DNA of 64,000 bases from NCBI RefSeq assembly GCF_009900765.1, contig NZ_JAAABL010000003.1, forward strand, positions 1-64,000, in the 5' to 3' direction. Shown here one piece after another: positions 9,701 to 18,030 of the stretch. The translations under genes were made by a program, and so were the position numbers. Each line of letters opens with the position of its first letter. Position 1 is the first letter of the stretch. Below the pieces are notes generated by a model. That model was not told where the DNA came from. It saw only the letters and a program-made list of their open reading frames with translations, and searched no databases. This stretch comes from Rhodovarius lipocyclicus (GTDB taxonomy: Bacteria > Pseudomonadota > Alphaproteobacteria > Acetobacterales > Acetobacteraceae).

Positions 9701-10840
9701 CTACTGCCGCAGGATCCGGCTGGCGATCAGCCCGGTGGCCAGCCCCCAGAACGCCGCGCCGATCCCGAAGAAACTCAGCCCCGAGGCGCAGGTGACGAAG
9801 GTCAGCACCGCCGGCAGCCGCCCTTGCTCGCTGAGCATGGAGCCTTGCAGGGCCGAGAGCAGCGCCCCCAGCAGGGCCAGCCCCGCGACGCCCTGGATCA
9901 GCACCGGGGGTGCTGCGGCCACGGCGGCCACGGCGTGCCCGGCGCCGAAGGCCAGCGCGATATAGCCCAGCCCGCAGACCAGCCCCGCGATCCAGCGCTT
10001 CGCCGGGTCGGGGTGGGATTCGGGGCCGGCGCACAGCGCCGCCGTGATGGCCGCGAAATTCACCAGATGCCCGCCGATGAAGGCCCCCAGCGCGCTGACC
10101 ACGCCCGTCGCCACGAACACCGGCGCCGCGGGCGGGCGATAGCCATTGGCCTGCAGCACCGCGATGCCCGGCACGTTCTGAGAGGCCATGGTGACCAGGA
10201 ACAGCGGCAGCCCCACGCCGATCATGGTCGAGAGGTCGAAGCGCGGCGCCACGAACAGGATATGCAGCCCCGCATGCTCGAAGGCGCCCTGGGGCAGGGG
10301 GGTGAAGACCGTGATCATCACCGCGGTCAGCGCCACGGCGGCGGGCACGGCCCAGATGCGCGCCACCCGCAGCATCACCAGCCACAGCAGCACCACCGGC
10401 AGCGCCAGGGCCGGCAGAGCGCCCACCGCCCGTGCCGGGGCCAGGCACAGGTCCAGCAGCACGCCGGCCAGCATGGCATTGGCGATCGGCGCCGGGATGG
10501 CCTGCACCAGCTTCAGCAGCGGCTTCACGAAGCCCGCCGCGATCACCAGCGCCGAGGCGAACAGGAACGCCCCCACGGCGGCGGGAAAACCCCCGGCGGG
10601 CGCCACGCTGGCGGCCAGCAGCGCCGCCCCCGGCGTGGACCAGGCGATGGAGATGGGCATGCGCCAGATCAGGCTGCACGCCGCGCCCAGCACGCCCATG
10701 CCCAGCGCCACGGCGAACAGGGCCGAAGCCGCCTGCTCCGGACCCGCGCCCATGGCGGCGAAGCCCTGCAGCACCACCGCGAAGGAGGAGGAGAACCCCA
10801 CAAAGGCCGCAAGCAGCCCCAGAATCACAGGCTGCATCAT
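9701..10840 (-). CDS. BenE family benzoate/H+ symporter-like transporter
   Basis: A 379-residue integral membrane protein with 11-12 hydrophobic helices. BenE-type signatures include IAWSTPGAALLA (residues about 65-76), PAPIANAMLAGVLL, LPLFLVTMASQNVPGIAVL and GGHLVNFAAITAALCAG. Characterised members import benzoate with protons; the substrate here could be another aromatic or carboxylic acid. The ATG overlaps the end of the penicillin-acylase-family gene by four bases (ATGA), so both are translated from one message and may act together. Confidence 0.88.
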   Translation of the reverse strand: MMQPVILGLLAAFVGFSSSFAVVLQGFAAMGAGPEQAASALFAVALGMGVLGAACSLIWRMPISIAWSTPGAALLAASVAPAGGFPAAVGAFLFASALVIAAGFVKPLLKLVQAIPAPIANAMLAGVLLDLCLAPARAVGALPALALPVVLLWLVMLRVARIWAVPAAVALTAVMITVFTPLPQGAFEHAGLHILFVAPRFDLSTMIGVGLPLFLVTMASQNVPGIAVLQANGYRPPAAPVFVATGVVSALGAFIGGHLVNFAAITAALCAGPESHPDPAKRWIAGLVCGLGYIALAFGAGHAVAAVAAAPPVLIQGVAGLALLGALLSALQGSMLSEQGRLPAVLTFVTCASGLSFFGIGAAFWGLATGLIASRILRQ

Positions 10841-13152
10841 GGCGTCAGGTCGATCCGGCTGGAAATACGGCTGGGCTGGCGGCCGAGGCGCAACATCTCT
10901 CCATCGCGCCAGCGATGCAGCAGATCGGCCCAGTGCCGGCTGAACGGGTGGCCCGACTGCCCGGTGGCGATGATGGCATAGAGGCCGTCCGGCGTGGCCA
11001 TATCCGCCACCAGCCGCAGCCCGGCCCCGTGCACATGCGCGAAGGGCAGGCCCGGCAGCGCCCGCATCCCCCCGCGAGAGACGGTGTTGCCGTCACCGCC
11101 CGTGGGCACCGTCAGCCGCATCAGCCAGGAGATGCCGGGGATCACGCGCAGCACCGGATGTTCCAGCAGCGCCTGATGCGCATCGCCCCAGCGCCAGGCG
11201 CCCGGGTCGCGGCCATAGGTGGCGGAAAGCTCCGTCATGGTGGTGGTCAGGGCGCGGCCGGCCTGATCGGCGCAGCTGGGCCGGCACAGGAAGGCCGCGT
11301 CACCTGACAGGATGCGCGCCAGCAGTTCGGGCGTCGCGGCCTCGACCGGGGCTTCGGCTTCCAGCAGCACTAGGGTCAGGAAATGGCGCGACCAGCCGTT
11401 CCAGATCAGCGGCTGCGGCAGGGGGGTGGCCATATCGCCTTCCCAGGCCTTCAGCATGTCCTGCGCGATGGCGGCGGGGCCGGTCAGGCTCAGCCCGCGC
11501 AGCAGCGGCAGGCTGGCGCGCGCCAGCACCGAGGTGGTGTCGAGCTGGATGCCCGCCATCACCGCCGCGTCCGGCCGGCGCGTGCCGTCCAGCAATTCGT
11601 GGATGCGGCGGAAGCGGCTGTCATCGGGGAAATCGCGCGCCAGGAAGACCCCCTGGTCCGGCGGCGCGGGGCGGTTGTTGGCGTTCACCAGCCTGCCGGA
11701 GGCAGGGGCGATATTGCGCGGCATAGTCTCGGGCGGGTGGAAGCCGTCCCAATCCGCCAGCCCGTCATGGCCGGGCATGGGCAGCGCGCCATCGCCCATG
11801 CGCCGGCGAGGAATGCGGCCGGTGACGAACATGCCGATCGCCCCCGCCCGGTCCGCCACCATCAGGTTCTGGGAGGGCGACATGAACAGCGCCGCCGCCT
11901 GGCCCGCATCCTCCACCCCGCGCGCGGCGTTCAGGCGTGCCAGCGCATCGGCGGTGCGGTCCCTGGGCGCGAGGTTGGCCATGGCCACCGCCAGCACCCG
12001 GCCGTCGCGGCGCGGGATCTCGTCCAGGTCGGACATGACGGGGCCGTGCCGGGTCTCGCGCACGGTGATGGAGACAGGGTCGCCGCCGCGCACGCGGATC
12101 AGTTCGCGCCGCGTGAGGAAGGGGCGGGGGCCGCTTTCGGTCTCATAGCGCAGGTCATCGACCACGCGCTCGACGAACACGTCCTGCGTGTCGGCGTGGG
12201 TGGTGGTGAAGCCCCAGGCGAGGGATTCGTTGCGGCCGATCACGAACATCGGCACGCCGGGTGCCGTGGCCCCGCCCCGGAAGCGTCCGCCCGGCAGCTC
12301 CACCCGCGCCAGATACCACAGGATGGGCGCCGAGAAGCCCAGATGCGGGTCGGAAGCCAGCAGCGCGCCCCCGGTGCCGGAGCGCGCGGCATCCAGCGCC
12401 CAGGCATTGCTGGCGGAATCGGGGTGCGGAATCTCCCGCGGGAATTGCGGCAGGGCGGCCAGCAGGCTGCCCAGCCCCGGCAGCGCCGCCGCCTGGCGGT
12501 CGGGCTCGCCCGAGGTGGCGTCGGGGGCCACCAACTCCCACAGCCTGCGGGCGCCGATGCGTTGCAGCCAGTCGGCGCGCTCGATCTCGGTGCGCCAATT
12601 GCCCGACAGCCACAGCCCCATCAGCTTGCCCCAGATCAGGCTGTCGGCGGGGCGCCAGGGCTCGGGCGTGCCGAACCACAGGAATTCGGGGGCGATGAAG
12701 CGGCCGCGCTGGGCGATGCGGGCATTCACCCCGGCGGCATAGGCCTCCAGCAGGGTGCGGGTCGCCAGGGACAGGCCCGGCAGGTCGGCCTCGGCCCGGT
12801 CGCCCAGGCCCACGGTGCGCATGAAGCGGTCCAGCCGCAGCCCACCCTCGCCCAGCAGTTCCGACAGGCGGCCCTGGCCGGTGCGGCGCATCAGCTCCAT
12901 CTGGAACATGCGGTCGCGTGCGTGCAGCCAGCCCATGGCCATGGCGGCGTCGGTCTCGGTCGCGGCCTGGATGCGCGGCACCCCGGCATTGTCCATGGTG
13001 ATGGTCACCGGCGCCGACAGGCCGGGCAGGCTCAGCCGCTCATTCTCATCGGGCAGGGTGATCCAGATCGCCGCCGCCAGCGCGAGCACGGGCAGCCCCA
13101 GCCAGAAAATGGCCAGGCGCAGCCAACGAAACCGGGATGAGTGGCGGCGCAT
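10837..13152 (-). CDS. Penicillin acylase family protein (Ntn hydrolase)
   Basis: A 771-residue precursor of an N-terminal-nucleophile amidase. A membrane or signal segment (LAIFWLGLPVLALAAAIWI, about residues 13-31) is followed by the alpha-chain motif GWLHARDRMFQMELMRRTGQGRLSE. The predicted self-cleavage site leaves Ser248 (SNAWAL) as the beta-chain N-terminal nucleophile, and the oxyanion region GRNESLAWGFTTTHADTQD fits the family. Members hydrolyse acylated amines, including beta-lactams, acyl-homoserine lactones and peptides; the substrate cannot be told from sequence. It should act in the periplasm. The downstream overlapping BenE-like transporter hints at uptake of a released acid. 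Confidence 0.9.
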   Translation of the reverse strand: MRRHSSRFRWLRLAIFWLGLPVLALAAAIWITLPDENERLSLPGLSAPVTITMDNAGVPRIQAATETDAAMAMGWLHARDRMFQMELMRRTGQGRLSELLGEGGLRLDRFMRTVGLGDRAEADLPGLSLATRTLLEAYAAGVNARIAQRGRFIAPEFLWFGTPEPWRPADSLIWGKLMGLWLSGNWRTEIERADWLQRIGARRLWELVAPDATSGEPDRQAAALPGLGSLLAALPQFPREIPHPDSASNAWALDAARSGTGGALLASDPHLGFSAPILWYLARVELPGGRFRGGATAPGVPMFVIGRNESLAWGFTTTHADTQDVFVERVVDDLRYETESGPRPFLTRRELIRVRGGDPVSITVRETRHGPVMSDLDEIPRRDGRVLAVAMANLAPRDRTADALARLNAARGVEDAGQAAALFMSPSQNLMVADRAGAIGMFVTGRIPRRRMGDGALPMPGHDGLADWDGFHPPETMPRNIAPASGRLVNANNRPAPPDQGVFLARDFPDDSRFRRIHELLDGTRRPDAAVMAGIQLDTTSVLARASLPLLRGLSLTGPAAIAQDMLKAWEGDMATPLPQPLIWNGWSRHFLTLVLLEAEAPVEAATPELLARILSGDAAFLCRPSCADQAGRALTTTMTELSATYGRDPGAWRWGDAHQALLEHPVLRVIPGISWLMRLTVPTGGDGNTVSRGGMRALPGLPFAHVHGAGLRLVADMATPDGLYAIIATGQSGHPFSRHWADLLHRWRDGEMLRLGRQPSRISSRIDLTP

Positions 13153-13214
13153 GCTGCGCGTGATACGCGACGCGGCGGCCCACGGCTACCGGGCCGCCGC
13201 AGAAGTTTATGGGA

Positions 13215-14174
13215 TCATTCGGGCTCGATGCCCGCGCCGCGTACCATCTCGCCCCAGCGCTGGATCTCCGCCACCACGAAGGCGCCGAGCTCCTGCGGGG
13301 TGGAGGTGAAGGCATCGAAACCGAGATCGGCCAGCCGGGCGCGGCTTTCCGCCCGGGCCACGATGGCGCGCAGCGCGCCGTTGACGGTGGCGATGATCTC
13401 GGGCGCCATGCGGGCGGGGCCGAAGATGGCGTTCCAGCTGGTCAGGTCGAAGCCGGGCGCGCCCACCTCCGCCAGGGCCGGGATGTCGGGCATCAGGGCG
13501 GAACGTTCCTTGGTCGTCATGCCCAGCACCCGCAGCTTGCCGTCGCGCACCAGGCCGAGACTCGCCGCCAGGTCCACCAGCATCCAGTCTACGCGCCCGC
13601 CCATGATGTCGGACATGGCGGGGGGCGTGCTGCGATAGGGCACATGCAGCATCTGCGTGCCCGTCAGTCGCGCGATGGTGGCCGAGCCCACGATGCCGGT
13701 GGAATTGCCCGAGGCATAGCTGACGCCATCCGGCCGCGCGCGGGCGGCGGCGATCAGGTCGGCCAGGGCGCGATAGGGGCCGTCGCCGCGCACCACCAGC
13801 CAGAAGGGCAGATTGCCCATCCGGCAGATCGGCGAGAAATCGGCCACCGGGTCGTAATCCAGCCGGCGCAGCAGGGCGGGGTTGGCGGCGTGGCTGGTGT
13901 TGGTGGTCATGAACAGGGTGTGGCCATCGGGGGCCGCGCGCGCCACCGCCACGGCGGCGATGGTGGCATTGGCGCCGGCGCGGTTTTCCACCACCACCTG
14001 CGCGCCGCCCAGTTCCTGCGACAGCCAGCCCGCCGTCAGCCGCGCCACCGCATCGGTGCCCGAGCCGGCGGCGAAGGGCACCACCAGCGTGATGGGGCGG
14101 CTGGGCCGCCAGGACTGGGCGTGGGCGATGGCGGGCAGGGCAAGCGCCGCCCCCAGGATACTGCGTCTTTGCAT
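13215..14174 (-). CDS. Tripartite tricarboxylate transporter substrate-binding protein (Bug/TctC family)
   Basis: A 319-residue periplasmic solute receptor. The signal peptide is MQRRSILGAALALPAIAHA, and the mature protein opens with the family hallmark WRPSRPITLVVPFAAGSGTD, followed by VVVENRAGANATIAA and the later YRSTPPAMSDIMGGRVDWM. GGAGG sits upstream of the chosen ATG; the frame is open much farther upstream, but that portion lies opposite a glycosyltransferase gene. No TctA/TctB membrane partners are adjacent, typical for the expanded Bug receptors. The ligand is unknown, probably a carboxylate. Confidence 0.92.
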   Translation of the reverse strand: MQRRSILGAALALPAIAHAQSWRPSRPITLVVPFAAGSGTDAVARLTAGWLSQELGGAQVVVENRAGANATIAAVAVARAAPDGHTLFMTTNTSHAANPALLRRLDYDPVADFSPICRMGNLPFWLVVRGDGPYRALADLIAAARARPDGVSYASGNSTGIVGSATIARLTGTQMLHVPYRSTPPAMSDIMGGRVDWMLVDLAASLGLVRDGKLRVLGMTTKERSALMPDIPALAEVGAPGFDLTSWNAIFGPARMAPEIIATVNGALRAIVARAESRARLADLGFDAFTSTPQELGAFVVAEIQRWGEMVRGAGIEPE

Positions 14175-14209
14175 GGCTTCCTCCGTTTCGTGAAAGCCTG
14201 CCTTGCCTG

Positions 14210-15091
14210 TCAGCCGGGGTCCAGACCCAGCTGCACCGCCTGGCGCCCGCGCGCCCAGGCCAGCATGCCGGCGGCGCGGCCATGCCATTTCACCCGGCGC
14301 GGGTCCCGCACGCGCAGCGCGGCCTTCAGGCGCAGTTCCGGCCACAGCATCAGGAACAGCGCCCAGGCCGAGCGCAGCCCCCGGTGCTTGGCCTGCACAT
14401 GCAGCCGCGACCAGCCCTGGTGAAAGGCCTTGCACCATTCCAGCCGGGGAGAGGGCGCGCTGGACCGCCCCCCGGCATGCTGGATGCGGCACCCCGCCAC
14501 ATGCACCAGCGCCCAGCCGCGCGCCACGAGGCGCAGGCAGATGTCGTCGTCCTCGCCATACAGGAAGATGGCGGGGTCGAAGCCCGCCACGGCGCGGAAA
14601 GCCTCCATGCGGAAGAACATGGCCGAGCCGCCCACATAGTCCAGGCAGCAATCCCCGGCCGGCATGGGCATGGCCCGGCCGCGCGGGGGCGTGAAGGGCG
14701 TCGCGTGGCCGAATTGCAACGCGCCGTCGTCGCCGAAGATCTCGGGCGCCAGCATGCCGGCATCGGGGTAGCGCGCCGCTGCTTCCTCCAGCGCCGTCAG
14801 CACGCCCGGGGTCAGCCGCGCATCGGCGTTCAGCAGCAGGCCGAAGGGGGTGGAGACACGCTCGAAACCGCGATTGGCGCCGCGCCCGAAGCCCAGGTTG
14901 GTCGGCGCGCGCACCAGCGTCAGATCGGGCCGCAGCGCCAGGGCCACCGCCACGCTGTCATCGGTGCAGGCATTGTCCACCAGCACCACCGGAACCCCGG
15001 CCGGGATGGAGGCCAGGCAGCCGGGCAGCACCGCCGCGGAATTGAAGGCGACGATGACGACGCTGGTGAGGGAGGAACCGGGGTCGGACAT
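14210..15091 (-). CDS. Family 2 glycosyltransferase
   Basis: A 293-residue GT-A fold enzyme. Visible are SVVIVAFNSAAVLPGCL (nucleotide-binding strand), VLVDNACTDDS, NLGFGRGANRG, the metal-binding LLLNADARL, and the acceptor-side acid motif LYGEDDDICLRL. These are typical of rhamnosyltransferase-like enzymes that build surface polysaccharide or modify lipids. It is soluble or peripherally membrane-bound, with no transmembrane segments. The donor sugar cannot be assigned. It is followed at 36 bases by an unrelated binding-protein gene, so operon membership is uncertain. Confidence 0.88.
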   Translation of the reverse strand: MSDPGSSLTSVVIVAFNSAAVLPGCLASIPAGVPVVLVDNACTDDSVAVALALRPDLTLVRAPTNLGFGRGANRGFERVSTPFGLLLNADARLTPGVLTALEEAAARYPDAGMLAPEIFGDDGALQFGHATPFTPPRGRAMPMPAGDCCLDYVGGSAMFFRMEAFRAVAGFDPAIFLYGEDDDICLRLVARGWALVHVAGCRIQHAGGRSSAPSPRLEWCKAFHQGWSRLHVQAKHRGLRSAWALFLMLWPELRLKAALRVRDPRRVKWHGRAAGMLAWARGRQAVQLGLDPG

Positions 15092-15171
15092 GAACGGCTT
15101 GGGGATAATCGACCGGCCATGGGGGAGCTAGCCCGCATCCGCCATCATGACTGGCTATTCATGAACGCCCC

Positions 15172-15196
15172 CCGGCCCGCCAGCGCGGCGGGCCGG
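15172..15196 (-). terminator. Strong GC hairpin after the aldehyde dehydrogenase gene
   Basis: CCGGCCCGCC (15172-15181) and GGCGGGCCGG (15187-15196) form a perfect 10 bp stem with a 5-base loop, 13 bases past the minus-strand stop at 15209. It lacks a clear T run, so it may be a weak terminator or an mRNA-stabilising end. Confidence 0.5.
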
Positions 15197-15208
15197 AAGG
15201 CGGCGGCC

Positions 15209-16720
15209 TCAGGCCATGTTCACCATGATGGTCTTCTTGTGGGTGAAGTGCTCCAGCATGGATTCCAGCGAGGCTTCCTTGCCGAGGCCAGAGTTCTTCA
15301 CCCCGCCATAGGACAGGTTCGGCTGCACCACGAGGTTCTGGTTCACCTGCACCAACCCTGCCTCCAGCGCATGGGCGAAGCGCAGCGCGATCTTCAGGTC
15401 GTTGGTCCAGACGGTCGCGGCCAGGCCGAATTCGCTGTCATTGGCCTCGGCCAGCACGCTGTCGGCGTCGTCGAAGGGAAAGACGACGGTGACAGGGCCG
15501 AAGATCTCCTCGCGCACCAGCCGGCTGTCCTTGGACAGGCCCGTGAAGATGTGCGGCTGGATGAACAGCCCCTTCTTCAGCGCGCTGTCGGACGGCATGG
15601 CCGAGCACGCGCGGCCGGTGGCGCCGGCGGTGGCCTGGCCCTCGGCGATGAAGCCCTTCACCTTCTCGAACTGGCCCGGGGAGATGATGGTGCCGATGTC
15701 CGTCTTCTCGTCCAGCGGGTCGCCCATCACCATGGCGTCCACGCGCTTGGCCATCTCGGCCACGAACTTCTCGAAGATCGGGCGCTGCACGAAGATGCGG
15801 CTGGCGGCCGTGCAGCTCTGCCCCTGGCGGGTGAAGCGCATGGAGGTCAGCGCGCCGGCCACCGTCTTCTCGAAGTCGCAATCCGCGAAGACGATCATGG
15901 GCGACTTGCCGCCGAGTTCCAGCGTGACCGGGATCAGCTTCTCGGCCGCGGCGCGGGAGATGATCTTGCCGGTCTCGACCGAGCCCGTGAACGTCACCTT
16001 GCGGACCAGCTTGTGCTCGACCAGCGGCGCGCCGCATTCGGCACCCTGGCCCGAGAGGATGTTGAACACGCCGGGCGGCAGCACGCGGTTCACCAGCTCG
16101 ACGATGCGCAGCACCGCCAGCGGCGCTTCCTCGGCCGACTTCACCACGATGGCATTGCCCGCCACCAGCGCGGGTGCGGCCTTCAGCGCCATCAGCATCA
16201 TGGGGATGTTCCAGGGGATGATGGCCCCCACCACGCCCAGCGGCTCCCGCACCGTGATGTTCAGCACGTCGGGGCCGAAGGGCACGGTCTCGCCCTTGAT
16301 CTCGCCGCCGAGGCCCCCGAAGAACTCGAAGATATCGGCGACATTGTTCGCCTCGACCCGGCTTTCGGTGCGCAGCGCCTTGCCGGTTTCGAGCGCCACC
16401 AGGCGGGACAGCTCCTCCACATGCTCGCGGATCAGCGCGGCCGCCTGATAGACCAGCGCGCCGCGCTTGCGGGCGGGCATCTTCGCCCAGGCCTTCTGGG
16501 CCTCGGCCGCGTTGGTCACGGCGGCGTCAACGTCCGCGGCATCGCCCTCGGCGGCGGCCGCGACCTGCTCACCGGTCGCGGGGTTCACCACCGGGAAGGT
16601 CTTGCCGGAGACGGCGGGCACATAGCGCCCGCCGATGAAATGCTTGCCCGACAAGGCCTTGGCCAACGCGAAGGGGTCGGTCGTGGGGGCAAGCGGGGTG
16701 GGGTGGGGGGTGTCCAGCAT
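15209..16720 (-). CDS. NAD(P)-dependent aldehyde dehydrogenase
   Basis: A 503-residue cytosolic enzyme oxidising an aldehyde to its acid. The ALDH landmarks are PWNIPMMLMALKAAPALVAGN (cofactor entry), VTFTGSVETGK, the general-base motif VTLELGGKSP, the nucleophile Cys in RQGQSCTAASR, and EEIFGPV near the C-terminus. The C-terminal THKKTIMVNMA is complete. The specific substrate is not evident, and the gene seems to be its own unit between an SDR gene and a strong hairpin. Confidence 0.92.
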   Translation of the reverse strand: MLDTPHPTPLAPTTDPFALAKALSGKHFIGGRYVPAVSGKTFPVVNPATGEQVAAAAEGDAADVDAAVTNAAEAQKAWAKMPARKRGALVYQAAALIREHVEELSRLVALETGKALRTESRVEANNVADIFEFFGGLGGEIKGETVPFGPDVLNITVREPLGVVGAIIPWNIPMMLMALKAAPALVAGNAIVVKSAEEAPLAVLRIVELVNRVLPPGVFNILSGQGAECGAPLVEHKLVRKVTFTGSVETGKIISRAAAEKLIPVTLELGGKSPMIVFADCDFEKTVAGALTSMRFTRQGQSCTAASRIFVQRPIFEKFVAEMAKRVDAMVMGDPLDEKTDIGTIISPGQFEKVKGFIAEGQATAGATGRACSAMPSDSALKKGLFIQPHIFTGLSKDSRLVREEIFGPVTVVFPFDDADSVLAEANDSEFGLAATVWTNDLKIALRFAHALEAGLVQVNQNLVVQPNLSYGGVKNSGLGKEASLESMLEHFTHKKTIMVNMA

Positions 16721-16777
16721 GGCTTTTCCTCCGGAATCAGGGGCCGGAGGATGCGCCGGCGGGCGCCCCGCTGCAAC

Positions 16778-17548
16778 CTAGCCCTGGCCGGTCCGCGCCT
16801 GGGACGCGAAGGCGTTGAGCTGTTTGACCGTCGCGTCGAAGCGCCCCTCGGCCTCCGCGTCGCGCAGGAAGCGCACGCGCTCGACCAGGATCTCCGGCGG
16901 GGTGGGCTGGCGGGAGAGCAGGGCCATCACCTCATCGATGAACTCCGCCAGCGGCATGTAGCCCGGGCGGCTTTCCTGGCCGGGCGTCAGGCCCGTCTGC
17001 ACGGCGGGCGGCGCCAGCTCGATCACCTCGACCTTGCCCTTCAGCACTTCCCGCAGCGCGATGGTGTAGGAATGCATCGCGGCCTTGGTGGCGTTGTAGG
17101 TGGGGGTGCTCAGCAGCGGCACGAAGGCCAGGCCCGAGGTCACGTTGATCAGCGCGGCATCGGGCTGGGCCGCCAGATGGTCCACCAGCGCATTGGTCAG
17201 CCGGATGGGGCCGAGCAGGTTGGTGGTGATGGTCGCCTCCGCATCCGCCAGGTCGCGGCGGGTGTCCAGCGCCTCGAAGCGCATGATGCCGGCGTTGTTG
17301 AGCACCACGTTCAACGCCGGGTGCGCGGCGACCAGCCCGGCCGCGAAGGCGTCGATCGCGGCGGCGCTGTCGATGTCCAGCGCCACGGCATGCATGCCGG
17401 CGCGCCCCGCGCAGGCCCGTTGCAGGGCCTCCAGCTGCCGCCCGGCCACGATCACGGTGTTGCCCGCATCATGCAGCCGCTGCGCCAGCGCCGCGCCGAT
17501 GCCCGAACCGCCGCCGGTGACGAGGATGGTGTTGCCCGTGGGTTTCAT
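16778..17548 (-). CDS. Short-chain dehydrogenase/reductase, divergent from an HxlR regulator
   Basis: A 256-residue Rossmann oxidoreductase: TGGGSGIGAALAQRL for NAD(P) binding, NNAGIM, and the catalytic Ser-Tyr-Lys in NVTSG and YNATKAA. It resembles the classical SDR group that includes DltE/YdfG-like enzymes; the substrate is unknown. The ATG at 17548 is preferred because GGAGAA precedes it and the signature begins soon after. The regulator gene starts 83 bases away on the other strand, so this SDR is its likely target. Confidence 0.88.
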   Translation of the reverse strand: MKPTGNTILVTGGGSGIGAALAQRLHDAGNTVIVAGRQLEALQRACAGRAGMHAVALDIDSAAAIDAFAAGLVAAHPALNVVLNNAGIMRFEALDTRRDLADAEATITTNLLGPIRLTNALVDHLAAQPDAALINVTSGLAFVPLLSTPTYNATKAAMHSYTIALREVLKGKVEVIELAPPAVQTGLTPGQESRPGYMPLAEFIDEVMALLSRQPTPPEILVERVRFLRDAEAEGRFDATVKQLNAFASQARTGQG

Positions 17549-17587
17549 GGGGGTTCTCCTGTGTGCCACCCCCATATCCGCCTGCCG

Positions 17588-17646
17588 CTCTCCACTTGAA
17601 AGAAGGCACCTGAAATATCTATACTTACCTGATGGAGAGTGGAGAG
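17588..17646. promoter_or_regulatory. Inverted repeat in the SDR/HxlR divergent promoter, candidate operator
   Basis: CTCTCCACT (17588-17596) is exactly repeated in inverted form as AGTGGAGAG (17638-17646), 41 bases apart, flanking the core promoter and the regulator's first codons. A further TGGAGAG copy lies at 17633-17639. The symmetry around the divergent promoter suggests a two-site operator for the adjacent HxlR protein; this is inference. Confidence 0.45.
17596..17625 (+). promoter_or_regulatory. Sigma-70-like promoter of the HxlR gene, apparently leaderless
   Basis: TTGAAA (17596-17601), 18-base spacer, TATACT (17620-17625). The ATG of the regulator begins at 17632, about seven bases after the -10 box, where transcription should start. 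No ribosome-binding site can fit, so the mRNA is predicted to be leaderless. Confidence 0.6.
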
Positions 17647-18030
17647 ACGCGGCAGCCCACGCCGCCCGACCAGATCGACCCGAAGGTCCAGGCGCTGGTC
17701 AATGAGCTGATCGGCCGTGTGGCCGACAAATGGACGATGCTGGCGCTGGAGGAGCTGGAACAGCGCGGCGTGATGCGCTTCACCGAGCTGTCGCGCGCGC
17801 TGACCGGCATCAGCCAGAAGATGCTGACCCAGACGCTGCGGCAGATGGAGCGGGACGGGATGGTGACGCGCACCGTCCACCCCGTGGTGCCGCCACGCGT
17901 CGATTACGCGCTGACCGAACTCGGCCGCAGCCTGGGCGCGGCCTTTTGCGGCGTGTGGATCTGGGCGGAGGAAAACCTGCGCCGCGTCGAACAGGCGCGC
18001 CTGGATTTCGACGCGGCGCGAGCGGGCTAG
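17632..18030 (+). CDS. HxlR/MarR-type winged-helix transcriptional regulator
   Basis: A 132-residue HxlR family protein. The winged-helix core includes VADKWTMLALEELEQRGVMRFTEL, ISQKMLTQTLRQMERDGMV (recognition helix) and VPPRVDYALTELG (wing). Many HxlR members sense electrophiles through an N-terminal cysteine; here that Cys is absent and the only cysteine is Cys104, in AAFCGVW, so the signal may differ. Transcribed divergently from the SDR gene, it is probably its repressor and autoregulated. Its 3' end overlaps the convergent patatin gene by four bases. Confidence 0.9.
   Translation: MESGETRQPTPPDQIDPKVQALVNELIGRVADKWTMLALEELEQRGVMRFTELSRALTGISQKMLTQTLRQMERDGMVTRTVHPVVPPRVDYALTELGRSLGAAFCGVWIWAEENLRRVEQARLDFDAARAG

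Noticed and set aside
14282-17599. A plus-strand open frame of about 1,100 codons opposite the glycosyltransferase, ALDH and SDR genes
   Set aside because: His/Gln/Arg/Gly-rich composition with no domain, and fully antisense to three genes with conserved motifs.
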